Below, piece by piece: positions 51,685-59,706 of a stretch of 64,000 nucleotides of DNA. The stretch spans positions 5,710,001 to 5,774,000 of the forward strand of contig NZ_LT607752.1 in assembly GCF_900090265.1 (NCBI RefSeq), written 5' to 3'. Origin of the DNA: Micromonospora rifamycinica (lineage in GTDB: Bacteria; Actinomycetota; Actinomycetes; Mycobacteriales; Micromonosporaceae). The notes under the pieces are model-generated. The model was not told the origin of the DNA. It ran no database searches and saw only the letters and a list, made by a program, of their open reading frames with translations. The translations under genes were made by a program, and so were the position numbers. Position 1 is the stretch's first letter. Every line of letters begins with the position of its first letter.

Positions 51685-52788
51685 TCAGGCCGGGGTGGGC
51701 AGGGTGGCCCGGCGGGCACGGACGGCGGCACCGAGGTGCTCCAGCACCTCCGCGGTGGTCTCCCAGTCGATGCAGGCGTCGGTGACCGACTGGCCGTAGG
51801 TCAGCTCCCGGGTCGGGTCCAGGTCCTGTCGGCCGGCCAGCAGGAAACTCTCCAGCATGATGCCGACGATGCCGCGCTGCCCGGCGGCGAGCTGGGCGGC
51901 CACGTCGGCGGCCACCCGAGGCTGGTTGCGGTGGTCCTTGCCGCTGTTGGCGTGGCTGGCGTCGACCACCAGCCGCTCCGGCAGCCCGGCCGCCCGCAGC
52001 AGGTCCAGCGCCCCCGCCACCGACTCGGCGTCGTAGTTCGGCCGACCGCCGCCGCCGCGCAGCACCAGGTGCCCGTCGGCGTTGCCCCGGGTGTGCATGA
52101 TCGCCGGGGTGCCGGAGACGTCGATGCCGGGGAAGACGTGCGGCACGCCGGCGGCCCGGATCGCGTCCACGGCGGTGCCGATGCTGCCGTCGGGGCGGTT
52201 CTTCATCCCGATCGGCATCGACAGGCCGGAGGCGAGCTGCCGGTGCACCTGGCTCTCCACCGTCCGGGCGCCGATCGCGCCCCAGGCCACCGTGTCGGCG
52301 ATGTACTGCGGGGTGATCGGGTCGAGGAACTCGCAGCCCACCGGGAGGCCCAACCGGACCACGTCGCGCAGCAGCGCCCGCGCGGTCCGCAGGCCGGTGT
52401 TCACGTCGCCGGAGCCGTCCAGCGCCGGGTCGTTGATCAGGCCCTTCCAGCCGACCGTGGAACGCGGCTTCTCGAAGTAGACCCGCATCACCACCAGCAG
52501 GTCGTCGGCGTGCCGGTCGGCGGCCTCGCGCAGCCGGTGCGCGTAGTCCAGCGCCGCCGCCGGGTCGTGCACCGAGCACGGGCCGACCACCACCAGCAGC
52601 CGGTCGTCGGCGCGGTCCAGCACCCGGCCGACCGCGCGTCGACCGGCCAGCACGGCCGAGGCGAGCGGCGGATCCAGCGGCAGCTCGTGCAGGAGCAGGG
52701 CGGGGGTGGTCAGCGGCACGACACGGTCGATCCGCTGGTCGATGACCGCGCCGTTGTCCGGGGTGGGCCCGTTGTCCGGGGTCGTCAC
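51685..52788 (-). CDS. 3-deoxy-7-phosphoheptulonate (DAHP) synthase
   Basis: First enzyme of the shikimate pathway: condenses erythrose-4-phosphate with phosphoenolpyruvate. The 367-residue protein is the type I (AroF/G/H) class. Visible signatures are VVGPCSVHDPAAALDYAHRL, MRVYFEKPRSTVGWKGLIND (with the KPRT-type substrate loop), EFLDPITPQYIAD, GMKNRPDGSIGTA, and the metal ligands in HTRGNADGHLVLRGG and DASHANSGKDHRNQ. It starts at GTG 52788 with AAGGA upstream. The leader contains a putative aromatic leader peptide and a T-tailed hairpin, so it is likely controlled by attenuation. Confidence 0.96.
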   Translation of the reverse strand: MTTPDNGPTPDNGAVIDQRIDRVVPLTTPALLLHELPLDPPLASAVLAGRRAVGRVLDRADDRLLVVVGPCSVHDPAAALDYAHRLREAADRHADDLLVVMRVYFEKPRSTVGWKGLINDPALDGSGDVNTGLRTARALLRDVVRLGLPVGCEFLDPITPQYIADTVAWGAIGARTVESQVHRQLASGLSMPIGMKNRPDGSIGTAVDAIRAAGVPHVFPGIDVSGTPAIMHTRGNADGHLVLRGGGGRPNYDAESVAGALDLLRAAGLPERLVVDASHANSGKDHRNQPRVAADVAAQLAAGQRGIVGIMLESFLLAGRQDLDPTRELTYGQSVTDACIDWETTAEVLEHLGAAVRARRATLPTPA

Positions 52789-52833
52789 GGGGGGAGTCCT
52801 TCCGCCGACCGTGCCCGGGGCCGGTGCCCGGGT

Positions 52834-52893
52834 CGAGCCGGCTGCTCGTAAACAGAAGGGCAGGAAGCTGAAGGCTCCTGCCCGGCCGGCTCG
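52834..52893 (-). terminator. attenuator hairpin in the DAHP synthase leader
   Basis: Reading the minus strand, GGGCAGGA-type arms at 52876-52883 and 52858-52865 form an 8-bp stem with a 10-base loop, followed at 52857-52850 by TTCTGTTT, the clearest T-rich terminator tail I found in the window. An outer 9-10 bp helix joins 52885-52893 to 52834-52842. It sits 62 bases before the start codon, so it can stop transcription before the gene. Confidence 0.7.
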
Positions 52894-52911
52894 AAACGCG
52901 GTGACGTCAGC

Positions 52912-52971
52912 TCATGGTGAGGTCACCGGCTCCGCAGCCGGCTGCCTAAACCATCGATACGAGCGCGTCAC
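52912..52971 (-). CDS. aromatic leader peptide of the DAHP synthase gene
   Basis: A 20-codon reading frame (GTG 52971 to TGA 52912-52914) encodes MTRSYRWFRQPAAEPVTSP. It contains Tyr, Trp and Phe within four residues (positions 5-8), using TAT and TTT, codons that are rare in this GC-rich genome. It starts seven bases after a TACGCT -10 hexamer, so it is probably leaderless. A DNA segment inside it (GCCGGCT, 52936-52942) is complementary to AGCCGGC at 52885-52891, part of the downstream terminator's outer stem. Ribosome stalling at Tyr-Trp-Phe would change which pairing forms. No tool-based homology was available. Confidence 0.65.
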   Translation of the reverse strand: MTRSYRWFRQPAAEPVTSP

Positions 52972-52978
52972 GCCGACC

Positions 52979-52984
52979 AGCGTA
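52979..52984 (-). promoter_or_regulatory. -10 element of the DAHP synthase leader transcript
   Basis: TACGCT on the minus strand ends seven bases before the GTG of the leader peptide, consistent with a leaderless start. No clear -35 is seen. Confidence 0.5.
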
Positions 52985-53034
52985 CCCGACCGGAGGCAAG
53001 GACTCATCCGCTCGTCGGTCGACCCTCGCCTGAC

Positions 53035-53055
53035 GTTCACCTCCGTCACTGCCAC
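53035..53055 (+). promoter_or_regulatory. possible PHO box
   Basis: GTTCACCTCCG at 53035-53045 resembles an actinomycete PhoP repeat unit (G[G/T]TCAYYYR[G/C]); a weaker unit, GTCACTGCCAC, follows at 53045-53055. It lies 46 bases before a PhoX-like gene, where phosphate control would make sense. Confidence 0.3.
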
Positions 53056-53100
53056 CGTCGGTAACTTCGGCGGCACCGCTCGCTTCCCCCGGAGGTTCCG

Positions 53101-54255
53101 ATGGACCGTCGTACCGTCCTGCGCGCCACCGTCGCCGGTGGGGCCGCCGCCTTCGCCGGCAGCCTCTGGTCCGGCGCCGCGCTCGCCGCCCCGGCCCAGC
53201 CCGGCACCGGCCCCTACGGGCCGCTCGGCAGCGCCGACGGCAACGGCCTCCAGCTCCCCGCCGGCTTCACCAGCCGGGTGATCGCCCGCTCCCGGCAGAC
53301 GGTGCCCGGCACCTCGTACACCTGGCATCCCGCGCCCGACGGCGGGGCCTGCTTCGCCGCCGGCACCGGCTGGATCTACGTCTCGAACTCGGAGGTCACC
53401 CCCGGTGGCGGCGCGTCGGCGGTGCGGTTCGCCGCCGACGGCACGGTCACCGCGGCGTACCGCATCCTCTCCGGGACCAACCAGAACTGCGCCGGCGGCG
53501 CGACGCCGTGGGGGACCTGGCTCTCCTGCGAGGAGACCAGCCGGGGCTTCGTCTACGAGACCTACCCGCAGGGCGGCACCCCCGCCGCGCAGCGCCCGGC
53601 GCTGGGCCGGTTCAAGCACGAGGCGGCGGCGGCCGATCCGGTCCGCCAGGTGATCTACCTGACCGAGGACGAGACCGACGGCTGCTTCTACCGGTTCCGC
53701 CCCACCGTCTGGGGCGACCTCTCCGCCGGCACCCTGGAGGTGCTGGTCGCCGGCGCCGCCACCGACGGCCCGGTGAGCTGGGCCCGGGTTCCCGACCCGG
53801 ACGGCCTGCCGACGGCGACCCGCAACCAGGTCGCCGGGGCGAAGCGGTTCACCGGCGGCGAGGGCTGCTGGTACGCCGACGGCACCTGCTGGTTCACCAC
53901 CAAGGGCGACAACCGGGTCTGGGCGTACGACGTGGTCGGCCAGCGCATCGACCTGGCGTACGACGACTCGCTGGTGACCGGTGGCGCCGCCCCGCTGACC
54001 GGGGTGGACAACATCACCGGCACCCGCTCCGGCGACCTCTACGTCGCCGAGGACGGCGGCGACATGGAGATCAACCTGATCACCCCGACCGGGGTGGTGA
54101 CGCCGTTCCTGCGGATCACCGGGCAGTCCTCGTCGGAGATCACCGGGCCGGCGTTCTCGCCGGACGGCAGCCGGCTCTACTTCTCCTCCCAGCGCGGCAC
54201 GTCCGGCGTCCCCGGCGGTGGCATCACCTACGAGGTGCGCGGCCCGTTCCGCTGA
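53101..54255 (+). CDS. PhoX/DUF839 family secreted protein
   Basis: A 384-residue secreted protein with a Tat-type signal (MDRRTVLRATVAGGAAAFAG, cleaved near ALAAP). The rest is a beta-propeller-like domain of the PhoX/DUF839 family: TSYTWHPAPDGGACFAAGTG, YVSNSEVTPGGGASAVRF, the Cys-containing NQNCAGGATPWGTWLSCEE, and FTTKGDNRVWAYD. PhoX proteins are calcium/iron alkaline phosphatases, but many DUF839 members lack proven activity. The ATG at 53101 has GGAGG upstream. A PHO-box-like repeat lies nearby. Confidence 0.88.
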   Translation: MDRRTVLRATVAGGAAAFAGSLWSGAALAAPAQPGTGPYGPLGSADGNGLQLPAGFTSRVIARSRQTVPGTSYTWHPAPDGGACFAAGTGWIYVSNSEVTPGGGASAVRFAADGTVTAAYRILSGTNQNCAGGATPWGTWLSCEETSRGFVYETYPQGGTPAAQRPALGRFKHEAAAADPVRQVIYLTEDETDGCFYRFRPTVWGDLSAGTLEVLVAGAATDGPVSWARVPDPDGLPTATRNQVAGAKRFTGGEGCWYADGTCWFTTKGDNRVWAYDVVGQRIDLAYDDSLVTGGAAPLTGVDNITGTRSGDLYVAEDGGDMEINLITPTGVVTPFLRITGQSSSEITGPAFSPDGSRLYFSSQRGTSGVPGGGITYEVRGPFR

Positions 54256-54314
54256 CGCCGGGGATCCCGCCGTATCCGGCGTGGCGGACGGGTCGGCGGG
54301 GTAACAGGATCCGC

Positions 54315-54530
54315 ATGACGTACGAGCAGAGCGACCAGGAACGGGTGGAATCCCGCGCCCACCTGCTGCCCGAGGAGGCAGCGGTCGGCAGCGACGACCC
54401 GCAGGCCCAGGCCGAGGCGATCCTCGCCGAGTCGGACCGCCGCTTGGCCGACCAGCGGGCCGCCCCCGACACGGTGCTGGAGCACCGCACCTCCGCCGAG
54501 ACCGTCCCCCCGGTCGAACCCCCCGACTGA
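54315..54530 (+). CDS. small acidic conserved hypothetical protein
   Basis: A 71-residue acidic protein with the helical core QAQAEAILAESDRRLADQRA and the tail HRTSAETVPPVEPPD. Not recognised, but the composition and clear codon bias look real. No ribosome binding site; TAACAG seven bases before the ATG may be a -10 of a leaderless promoter. It lies between the PhoX-like gene and the M16 peptidase pair. Confidence 0.7.
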   Translation: MTYEQSDQERVESRAHLLPEEAAVGSDDPQAQAEAILAESDRRLADQRAAPDTVLEHRTSAETVPPVEPPD

Positions 54531-54649
54531 CCCGCACCGACCGACCGTCGCGGTGCCGCCGGGCCACGCCCGGCCGGCACCCCGACGGGACGTCGCCGCG
54601 CCGACGTGACCGGGAGGTGACACGTCGCCACGGTCGCGCGGAGATCGGA

Positions 54650-54655
54650 TAGCGT
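54650..54655 (+). promoter_or_regulatory. -10 element, leaderless promoter of the M16 peptidase operon
   Basis: TAGCGT ends six bases before the ATG at 54662, and there is no ribosome binding site in between, so the transcript probably starts at the A of the start codon. Confidence 0.6.
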
Positions 54656-54661
54656 CGGGTC

Positions 54662-55954
54662 ATGCCCGACAGCGGTTACCCCTGGCCCATCGAGACGACC
54701 CGACTGGACAACGGCCTGCGCGTGGTGGTGAGCGAGGACCGCACCGCCCCGGCGGTCGCGGTCAACCTCTGGTACGACGTGGGCTCCCGGCACGAGCCGG
54801 CCGGCCAGACCGGCTTCGCCCACCTCTTCGAGCACCTGATGTTCGAGGGCTCGGTCAACGTCGCCAAGACCGAACACATGAAGCTGATCCAGGGTTCCGG
54901 TGGCTCGCTCAACGCCACCACCAACCCGGACCGGACGAACTACTTCGAGACGGTCCCGGCCGAACACCTGGAACTGGCCCTGTGGCTGGAGGCCGACCGG
55001 ATGGGCGGGCTGGTCCCCGCGCTGACCCAGGAGACGCTGGACAACCAGCGGGACGTGGTCAAGAACGAGCGGCGGCAGCGCTACGAGAACGTCCCGTACG
55101 GCGACGCCTGGCTGCGGCTGCTCCCGCTGCTCTACCCGCCCGGTCACCCGTACCACCACGCGACGATCGGGTCGATGGCCGACCTGAACGCCGCCGACCT
55201 GGCCACCTTCCAGGCGTTCCACCAGACGTACTACGCGCCGGACAACGCCGTGCTGACCGTGGTCGGCGACGCCACCGCCGCCGAGGTGTTCGCGCTGGCG
55301 CGGCGGTACTTCGGGGCGATCCCGGCACGCGGTGACATCCCCGCCGCGCCGGACGGGCACACCGTCACCGGCACCGGCCGGCCCGCCGTCGAGACGGTCA
55401 CCGCCGAGGTGCCGGCCGCCCGGGTCTACGTCGCCCACCGCACCCACCCGTTCGGCAGCACCGGCTACGACGTGGCCACGGTGGCCGCGACCGTGCTCGG
55501 CAGCGGCCGGGGCAGCCGGCTCTACCAGCGGCTCGCCGACGGCGAACGGCTCGCCCAACCGGACCTGGTCGGCGCGTACGGGGTGGACCTGGCGCACGCC
55601 CCGGCACCGCTGATCGCGACCGCCACCGCCCGCCCCGGGGTGAGCGCGCAACAGCTCGCCGCCGGGGTCGCCGAGGTGGTCGACGAACTCGCCACCGTGC
55701 CGGTCACCAGCGCCGAGCTGGACCGGGCCAAGGCGCTGCTCAGCACCGCCTGGTGGCGGCAGATGGCCACGGTGGACGGTCGGGCCGACGCGCTCGGCCG
55801 GTACGCCACCCAGTTCGGTGACCCGGCGAAGACCGCCGACCGGCTGTCCGGCTGGCTGTCGGTCACCGCCGGGCAGATCGCCGAGCTGGCCGCCGACGTG
55901 CTCACCCCGGCCGACCGGGTGACCCTGACCTACCTGCCGGAGGAGACCTCATGA
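54662..55954 (+). CDS. M16 family zinc peptidase, catalytic subunit
   Basis: A 430-residue peptidase of the mitochondrial-processing-peptidase/PqqL family. The inverted zinc motif is HLFEH in GFAHLFEHLMFEGS (about residues 56-60), and the distal Glu is in the helix ETLDNQRDVVKNERRQRYEN near residue 128. The second half is the usual non-catalytic repeat (AARVYVAHRTHPFGSTGYDV). No signal peptide, so probably cytoplasmic. It overlaps the second M16 gene by four bases (ATGA), and the two products should form the family's heterodimer. Leaderless promoter upstream. Confidence 0.94.
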   Translation: MPDSGYPWPIETTRLDNGLRVVVSEDRTAPAVAVNLWYDVGSRHEPAGQTGFAHLFEHLMFEGSVNVAKTEHMKLIQGSGGSLNATTNPDRTNYFETVPAEHLELALWLEADRMGGLVPALTQETLDNQRDVVKNERRQRYENVPYGDAWLRLLPLLYPPGHPYHHATIGSMADLNAADLATFQAFHQTYYAPDNAVLTVVGDATAAEVFALARRYFGAIPARGDIPAAPDGHTVTGTGRPAVETVTAEVPAARVYVAHRTHPFGSTGYDVATVAATVLGSGRGSRLYQRLADGERLAQPDLVGAYGVDLAHAPAPLIATATARPGVSAQQLAAGVAEVVDELATVPVTSAELDRAKALLSTAWWRQMATVDGRADALGRYATQFGDPAKTADRLSGWLSVTAGQIAELAADVLTPADRVTLTYLPEETS

Positions 55955-57297
55955 CGCTGATCACCACCCGGCCGGGTCCGGGGAACGCCCGCCCGTACCG
56001 GTTCCCGACGGTGGTCCGGCGCGACGTCGCCGGGGGCCGGGTGGTCGCCGCGCACCTGCCCGGCCAGACTCTCGCCGTCGCGTTGCTGCTGCTCGACGCG
56101 GGTGCCGGCCGGGAGCCGGTCGGCAAGGAGGGGCTCGGCGCGGTGCTGGCCAAGGCGCTGGAGGAGGGCACCGTCCAGCGGGACGCCACCGGTTTCGCGT
56201 TGGCCCTGGAGGGCCTGGGCACCGAGCTGGCCACCGGGCTGGACTGGGACAGCTTCCAGGTCAGCGTGCAGGTGCCGGTGGACCGGCTGGTGGCGGCGGT
56301 GCGACTGCTCGGCGAGGCGGTGCGGACGCCCCGGCTCGACCCGGACGACGTGCGCCGGGTCCGCGACGACGAGGCGACCGGGCTGCGGATGGACTGGGCC
56401 AACCCCGGGCCGCGTGCCGACGCGGTGCTGCGCGCCGACCTGTTCGGCGCGGCGAACCGGTGGGGTCGACCGCTGTACGGCGATCCCGACTCGGTGGCCG
56501 GGCTGGACGTGGAGGACGTCACCGTCTTCCACTCCGAGTGGTTCCTCCGCCCCGGCACCCTGATCGTCGCCGGTGACCTGGACCGGCTCAACCTGGACAC
56601 GCTGGGCGCGGCGGCGTTCGCCGGCACCGGCGGCGGTCCCGCCGAGCGGGGCGGCCCGATCGACGTGCCGCTGCCCGCCGGCCGGCGGATCATCCTGGTG
56701 GACCGGCCCGGGTCGGTGCAGTCCACGTTGCGGCTCGGGCACCCGTCGCCGCACCGCGCCCACCCCGACCACGTGCCGATGACGCTCGCCGGCACGGTGC
56801 TGGGCGGGGCGTTCACCTCCCGGCTCAACCACCTGATCCGCGAGGTGCGCGGCTACACGTACGGCATCCGGGGCGACTTCGCCTCGTCCCGCCGGTTCGG
56901 TCGGTTCGCGGTCAGCTCCGGGGTGCAGACGGCGGTGACCGCTCCGGCCCTGGTCGAGGCGGTCGGCGAGATCGCCCGTACCCGGGAGGGCGGGGTGACC
57001 GAGGACGAGTTGGCGGTGGCCCGTTCCTGGCGGGCCGGTCAGCTCTCGGTCGAGTTGCAGAGCCCCCGGGCGATCGCCTCGGCGCTTACCACCCTGGTGG
57101 TGCACGACCTGCCGGACGACTACCACGCCCGGTTGCGGGAGGAGCTGCTCGCCGCCGACGTGGCGCAGGTCTCCGCGGCCGCCGCCACCCACCTGCACCC
57201 GGACGCGCTGACCCTGGTCATCGAGGGCGACGCGGCGGTGATCCGCGACGACCTGGTCGCCTCCGGGCTCGGCGAGGTGACCGACCACGCGGGCTGA
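55951..57297 (+). CDS. M16 family peptidase-like subunit, non-catalytic
   Basis: A 448-residue partner of the preceding peptidase. The M16 fold is visible (VVAAHLPGQTLAVALLLLDA, EVRGYTYGIRGDFASSRRFG, RAIASALTTLVVHDLPDDYH), but the zinc motif position reads AVLAKALEEGT, lacking HxxEH, so this subunit is not itself catalytic. The RGYTYGI loop typical of the non-catalytic partner is intact. A four-base ATGA overlap couples it to the first gene. Its 3' end, including the stop, is duplicated in tandem in the DNA. Confidence 0.93.
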   Translation: MTLITTRPGPGNARPYRFPTVVRRDVAGGRVVAAHLPGQTLAVALLLLDAGAGREPVGKEGLGAVLAKALEEGTVQRDATGFALALEGLGTELATGLDWDSFQVSVQVPVDRLVAAVRLLGEAVRTPRLDPDDVRRVRDDEATGLRMDWANPGPRADAVLRADLFGAANRWGRPLYGDPDSVAGLDVEDVTVFHSEWFLRPGTLIVAGDLDRLNLDTLGAAAFAGTGGGPAERGGPIDVPLPAGRRIILVDRPGSVQSTLRLGHPSPHRAHPDHVPMTLAGTVLGGAFTSRLNHLIREVRGYTYGIRGDFASSRRFGRFAVSSGVQTAVTAPALVEAVGEIARTREGGVTEDELAVARSWRAGQLSVELQSPRAIASALTTLVVHDLPDDYHARLREELLAADVAQVSAAAATHLHPDALTLVIEGDAAVIRDDLVASGLGEVTDHAG

Positions 57298-57339
57298 CCG
57301 GCCCTCGGCGAGGTGACCGACCACGCGGGCTGACCGGCC
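57268..57339. repeat. 36-bp tandem duplication over a stop codon
   Basis: Bases 57268-57303 and 57304-57339 are identical 36-bp copies. The first contains the last 10 codons and the TGA of the M16 partner gene; the second copies that end into the intergenic region, and a decayed third copy follows. The length is a multiple of three. Confidence 0.85.
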
Positions 57340-57611
57340 CCGGGCGGGGTGGCCGGCCCTCGGCGTGACGGCCGGCCACGCGGGTCGAGTGGTTCTCCCT
57401 TCCCGGGGCGGTGTGATTCCGGTCGCGCCGCCCCGGGAGCGCCGGGCCGGACCGGCGGTGCGGATGCTGCGGCCGGACGGCCCGGTCGCGGGGGATCTTC
57501 CGGGGGTTCCGGGCGTACCGTCGGGTGGTTTGCGGGGCGGGCGGCCGGCACGGGCGGCGGGCGGTGGCCCGGGCGGTGGGAAAGGCTTCCCGTCGTGGGC
57601 CTGCGGCTGGG

Positions 57612-57617
57612 TAGCCT
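57612..57617 (+). promoter_or_regulatory. -10 element, leaderless promoter of asd
   Basis: TAGCCT ends seven bases before the ATG at 57625 with no ribosome binding site between, suggesting leaderless transcription. Confidence 0.55.
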
Positions 57618-57624
57618 CGCGGGC

Positions 57625-58650
57625 ATGAGGATCGGCATTGTGGGAGCCACCGGCCAGGTCGGTGGCGTCATGCGGCAGGTGCTGGCGGAACGCGAGTTCC
57701 CGGCGGAGCAGGTGCGGTTGTTCGCCTCGGCGCGGTCGGCCGGGCGCACGGTGGCCTGGCGGGGCGGCGAGGTCACGGTGGAGGACGCGGCGACGGCCGA
57801 CTACTCCGGGCTGGACATCGTGCTCTTCTCCGCGGGCAAGGGCACCGCGAAGGAGCTGGCCCCCCGGGTCGCCGCGACCGGTGCGGTGGTGATCGACAAC
57901 TCGTCGGCGTTCCGCACCGACCCGCAGGTGCCGCTGGTCGTCGCCGAGGTCAACCCGCACGCCCTGGCCGACCGGCCGAAGGGCATCGTCGCCAACCCGA
58001 ACTGCACCACGATGGCCGCGATGCCGGTGCTGCGCCCGCTGCACGACGAGGCCGGGCTGGTCAGCCTGGTCGTCGCCACCTACCAGGCGGTGTCCGGGGC
58101 CGGCCTGGCCGGCGTCGCCGAGCTGGACGAGCAGGTCCGCAAGGTCGTCGAGGGGGCCACCGCGCTGACCCACGACGGGTCGGCCGTCGAGTTCCCCGCG
58201 CCGCGTTCCTTCGCCCGGCCGATCGCCTTCAACGTGCTCCCGCTGGCCGGTTCGATCGTCGACGACGGCTCGTTCGAGACCGACGAGGAGCAGAAGCTCC
58301 GCCACGAGAGCCGCAAGATCCTGGAGATCCCCGAGCTGAAGGTCTCCGGCACCTGCGTGCGGGTGCCCGTCTTCACCGGCCACTCGTTGCAGATCAACGC
58401 CCGGTTCGCCCGGCCGATCACTCCGCAGCGGGCCCGGGAGCTGCTGGACGGTGCGCCCGGGGTGGCGCTGTCGGACGTGCCGACCCCGCTGCAGGCGGCC
58501 GGTCAGGACCCGACCTACGTGGGCCGGCTGCGGGCCGACGAGACCGTGGAGCACGGCCTGGCGTTGTTCTGCTCCAACGACAACCTGCGCAAGGGCGCCG
58601 CGCTGAACGCGGTGCAGCTCGCCGAGCTGGTCGCCGCCGAGCTGCGCTGA
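57625..58650 (+). CDS. asd: aspartate-semialdehyde dehydrogenase
   Basis: Reduces aspartyl phosphate to aspartate semialdehyde with NADPH, feeding lysine, threonine, methionine and diaminopimelate synthesis. The 341-residue protein shows the nucleotide loop GIVGATGQVGG, RTVAWRGGEV, and the active site IVANPNCTTMAAMPVLRPL (Cys near residue 132). The C-terminal half contains VATYQAVSGAGLAGV and the conserved motif FTGHSLQINARF. The ATG at 57625 lies seven bases after a -10 hexamer, so no ribosome binding site is expected. Confidence 0.96.
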   Translation: MRIGIVGATGQVGGVMRQVLAEREFPAEQVRLFASARSAGRTVAWRGGEVTVEDAATADYSGLDIVLFSAGKGTAKELAPRVAATGAVVIDNSSAFRTDPQVPLVVAEVNPHALADRPKGIVANPNCTTMAAMPVLRPLHDEAGLVSLVVATYQAVSGAGLAGVAELDEQVRKVVEGATALTHDGSAVEFPAPRSFARPIAFNVLPLAGSIVDDGSFETDEEQKLRHESRKILEIPELKVSGTCVRVPVFTGHSLQINARFARPITPQRARELLDGAPGVALSDVPTPLQAAGQDPTYVGRLRADETVEHGLALFCSNDNLRKGAALNAVQLAELVAAELR

Positions 58651-58732
58651 CCGGCCCCGGCCCCGGCGCGGGTGCGTTACCTGCGGGTCGGCGGCGGGTA
58701 GACGGCGGTGCCGACACCGAGAGGAGAGCGCC

Positions 58733-59149
58733 ATGACGACGGTCGGAGAGTTCATGACGACCCGGCTGGTGACGATGGACGGCGACGACACGCTCACCGC
58801 CGCGGCGCAGGAGATGCGGAACAGCGCGATCGGCGACGTGGTGGTGACCAACGGTGACGACGTGATCGGCATCGTGACGGACCGGGACATCGCGGTCCGC
58901 GGCGTGGCGGAGAACCGCGACCCGGACCGCACCACGCTCGGCGAGATCACCAGCCGGGACGTGATCACGGTCAGCCAGCACGACGACGCGGTCGCCGCCG
59001 CGGACCTGATGCGTACCTACGCCGTGCGCCGGCTGCCGGTGATCGACGACGGCCGGCTGGTGGGCCTGGTGTCGATGGGTGACCTCGCGGTGGAGCGGGA
59101 ACCCCAGTCGGTGCTGGCGGACATCAGCGCCGACGAGCCCAACAACTGA
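58733..59149 (+). CDS. CBS domain pair protein
   Basis: A 138-residue protein consisting of two CBS domains (about 5-60 and 70-128): MTTRLVTMDGDDTLTAAAQE and VVTNGDDVIGIVTDRDIAVR in the first, DVITVSQHDDAVAAADLMRT and RRLPVIDDGRLVGLVSMGDL in the second. Such pairs bind adenine nucleotides and regulate enzymes or dormancy. GAGAGGAG lies a few bases before the ATG. A hairpin terminator follows. Confidence 0.9.
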   Translation: MTTVGEFMTTRLVTMDGDDTLTAAAQEMRNSAIGDVVVTNGDDVIGIVTDRDIAVRGVAENRDPDRTTLGEITSRDVITVSQHDDAVAAADLMRTYAVRRLPVIDDGRLVGLVSMGDLAVEREPQSVLADISADEPNN

Positions 59150-59160
59150 CGCCACGACCA

Positions 59161-59199
59161 CGACGCCGGCCCCCGGATCACCACGGGGGGCCGGCGTCG
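59161..59199. terminator. 14-bp hairpin terminator
   Basis: Arms 59161-59174 and 59186-59199 are perfectly complementary over 14 bp. It lies 11 bases past the CBS-protein stop. Confidence 0.8.
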
Positions 59200-59334
59200 T
59201 CGTCCGCGCCGCCCGCCGTCTTTGTCGCCCGCCGCCCGCCGGCCGGGGGCGCTCACCCGATCCGGGTGAGGTTGACGACGGGCCGGCCGGGGACACCCCT
59301 GCGGTCACTGGCAGGCGGACAGGGGAGAGGCCCG

Positions 59335-59706
59335 ATGGTGGACGCGACCACGAGGTTCTTCGAGGGCCTGGACCGGCGGGGTTACGAACCGCTGCTGGAC
59401 AAGGCCGTCGGGACGCTGCGCTTCGACCTGCACGAGGGGGCGCACACCACCCACTGGCTGCTCCGGGTGGACCGGGGCGAGGTGGCGGTCAGCCAGGAGG
59501 ACCGGGAGGCCGACACGGTCATCGGGACGACACCGGCGCTGTTCGAGGAGATGGCGGCGGGTCGGGAGGACGGCCTGGCGGCGCTGCTGCGCGGTGACAT
59601 GACGGTGACCGGGGACGCCCGGCTGGTGGTGCAGATCGAACGGATCTTCCCCGGCCCGCCGGACGCCCAGGGGCCGCGTCGGCTCCACCAGCGGGAGGTG
59701 CGGTGA
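59335..59706 (+). CDS. SCP2-like sterol-binding domain protein
   Basis: A 123-residue single-domain protein of the SCP2 sterol-carrier superfamily: DATTRFFEGLDRRGYEPLLD, HWLLRVDRGEVAVSQEDREA and DMTVTGDARLVVQIERIFP, a pattern of a helix, strands and the hydrophobic-pocket helix. Bacterial relatives are often partners of other enzymes. The ATG at 59335 has GGGGAGAGG upstream. Its stop overlaps the next start (TGATG), so it is translated with the debranching-like enzyme. Confidence 0.85.
   Translation: MVDATTRFFEGLDRRGYEPLLDKAVGTLRFDLHEGAHTTHWLLRVDRGEVAVSQEDREADTVIGTTPALFEEMAAGREDGLAALLRGDMTVTGDARLVVQIERIFPGPPDAQGPRRLHQREVR

Noticed and set aside
52912..54663. 583-codon minus-strand frame overlapping the PhoX-like gene
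   Set aside because: Only its last 20 codons are kept, as a leader peptide. The rest is antisense shadow with no protein-like features.
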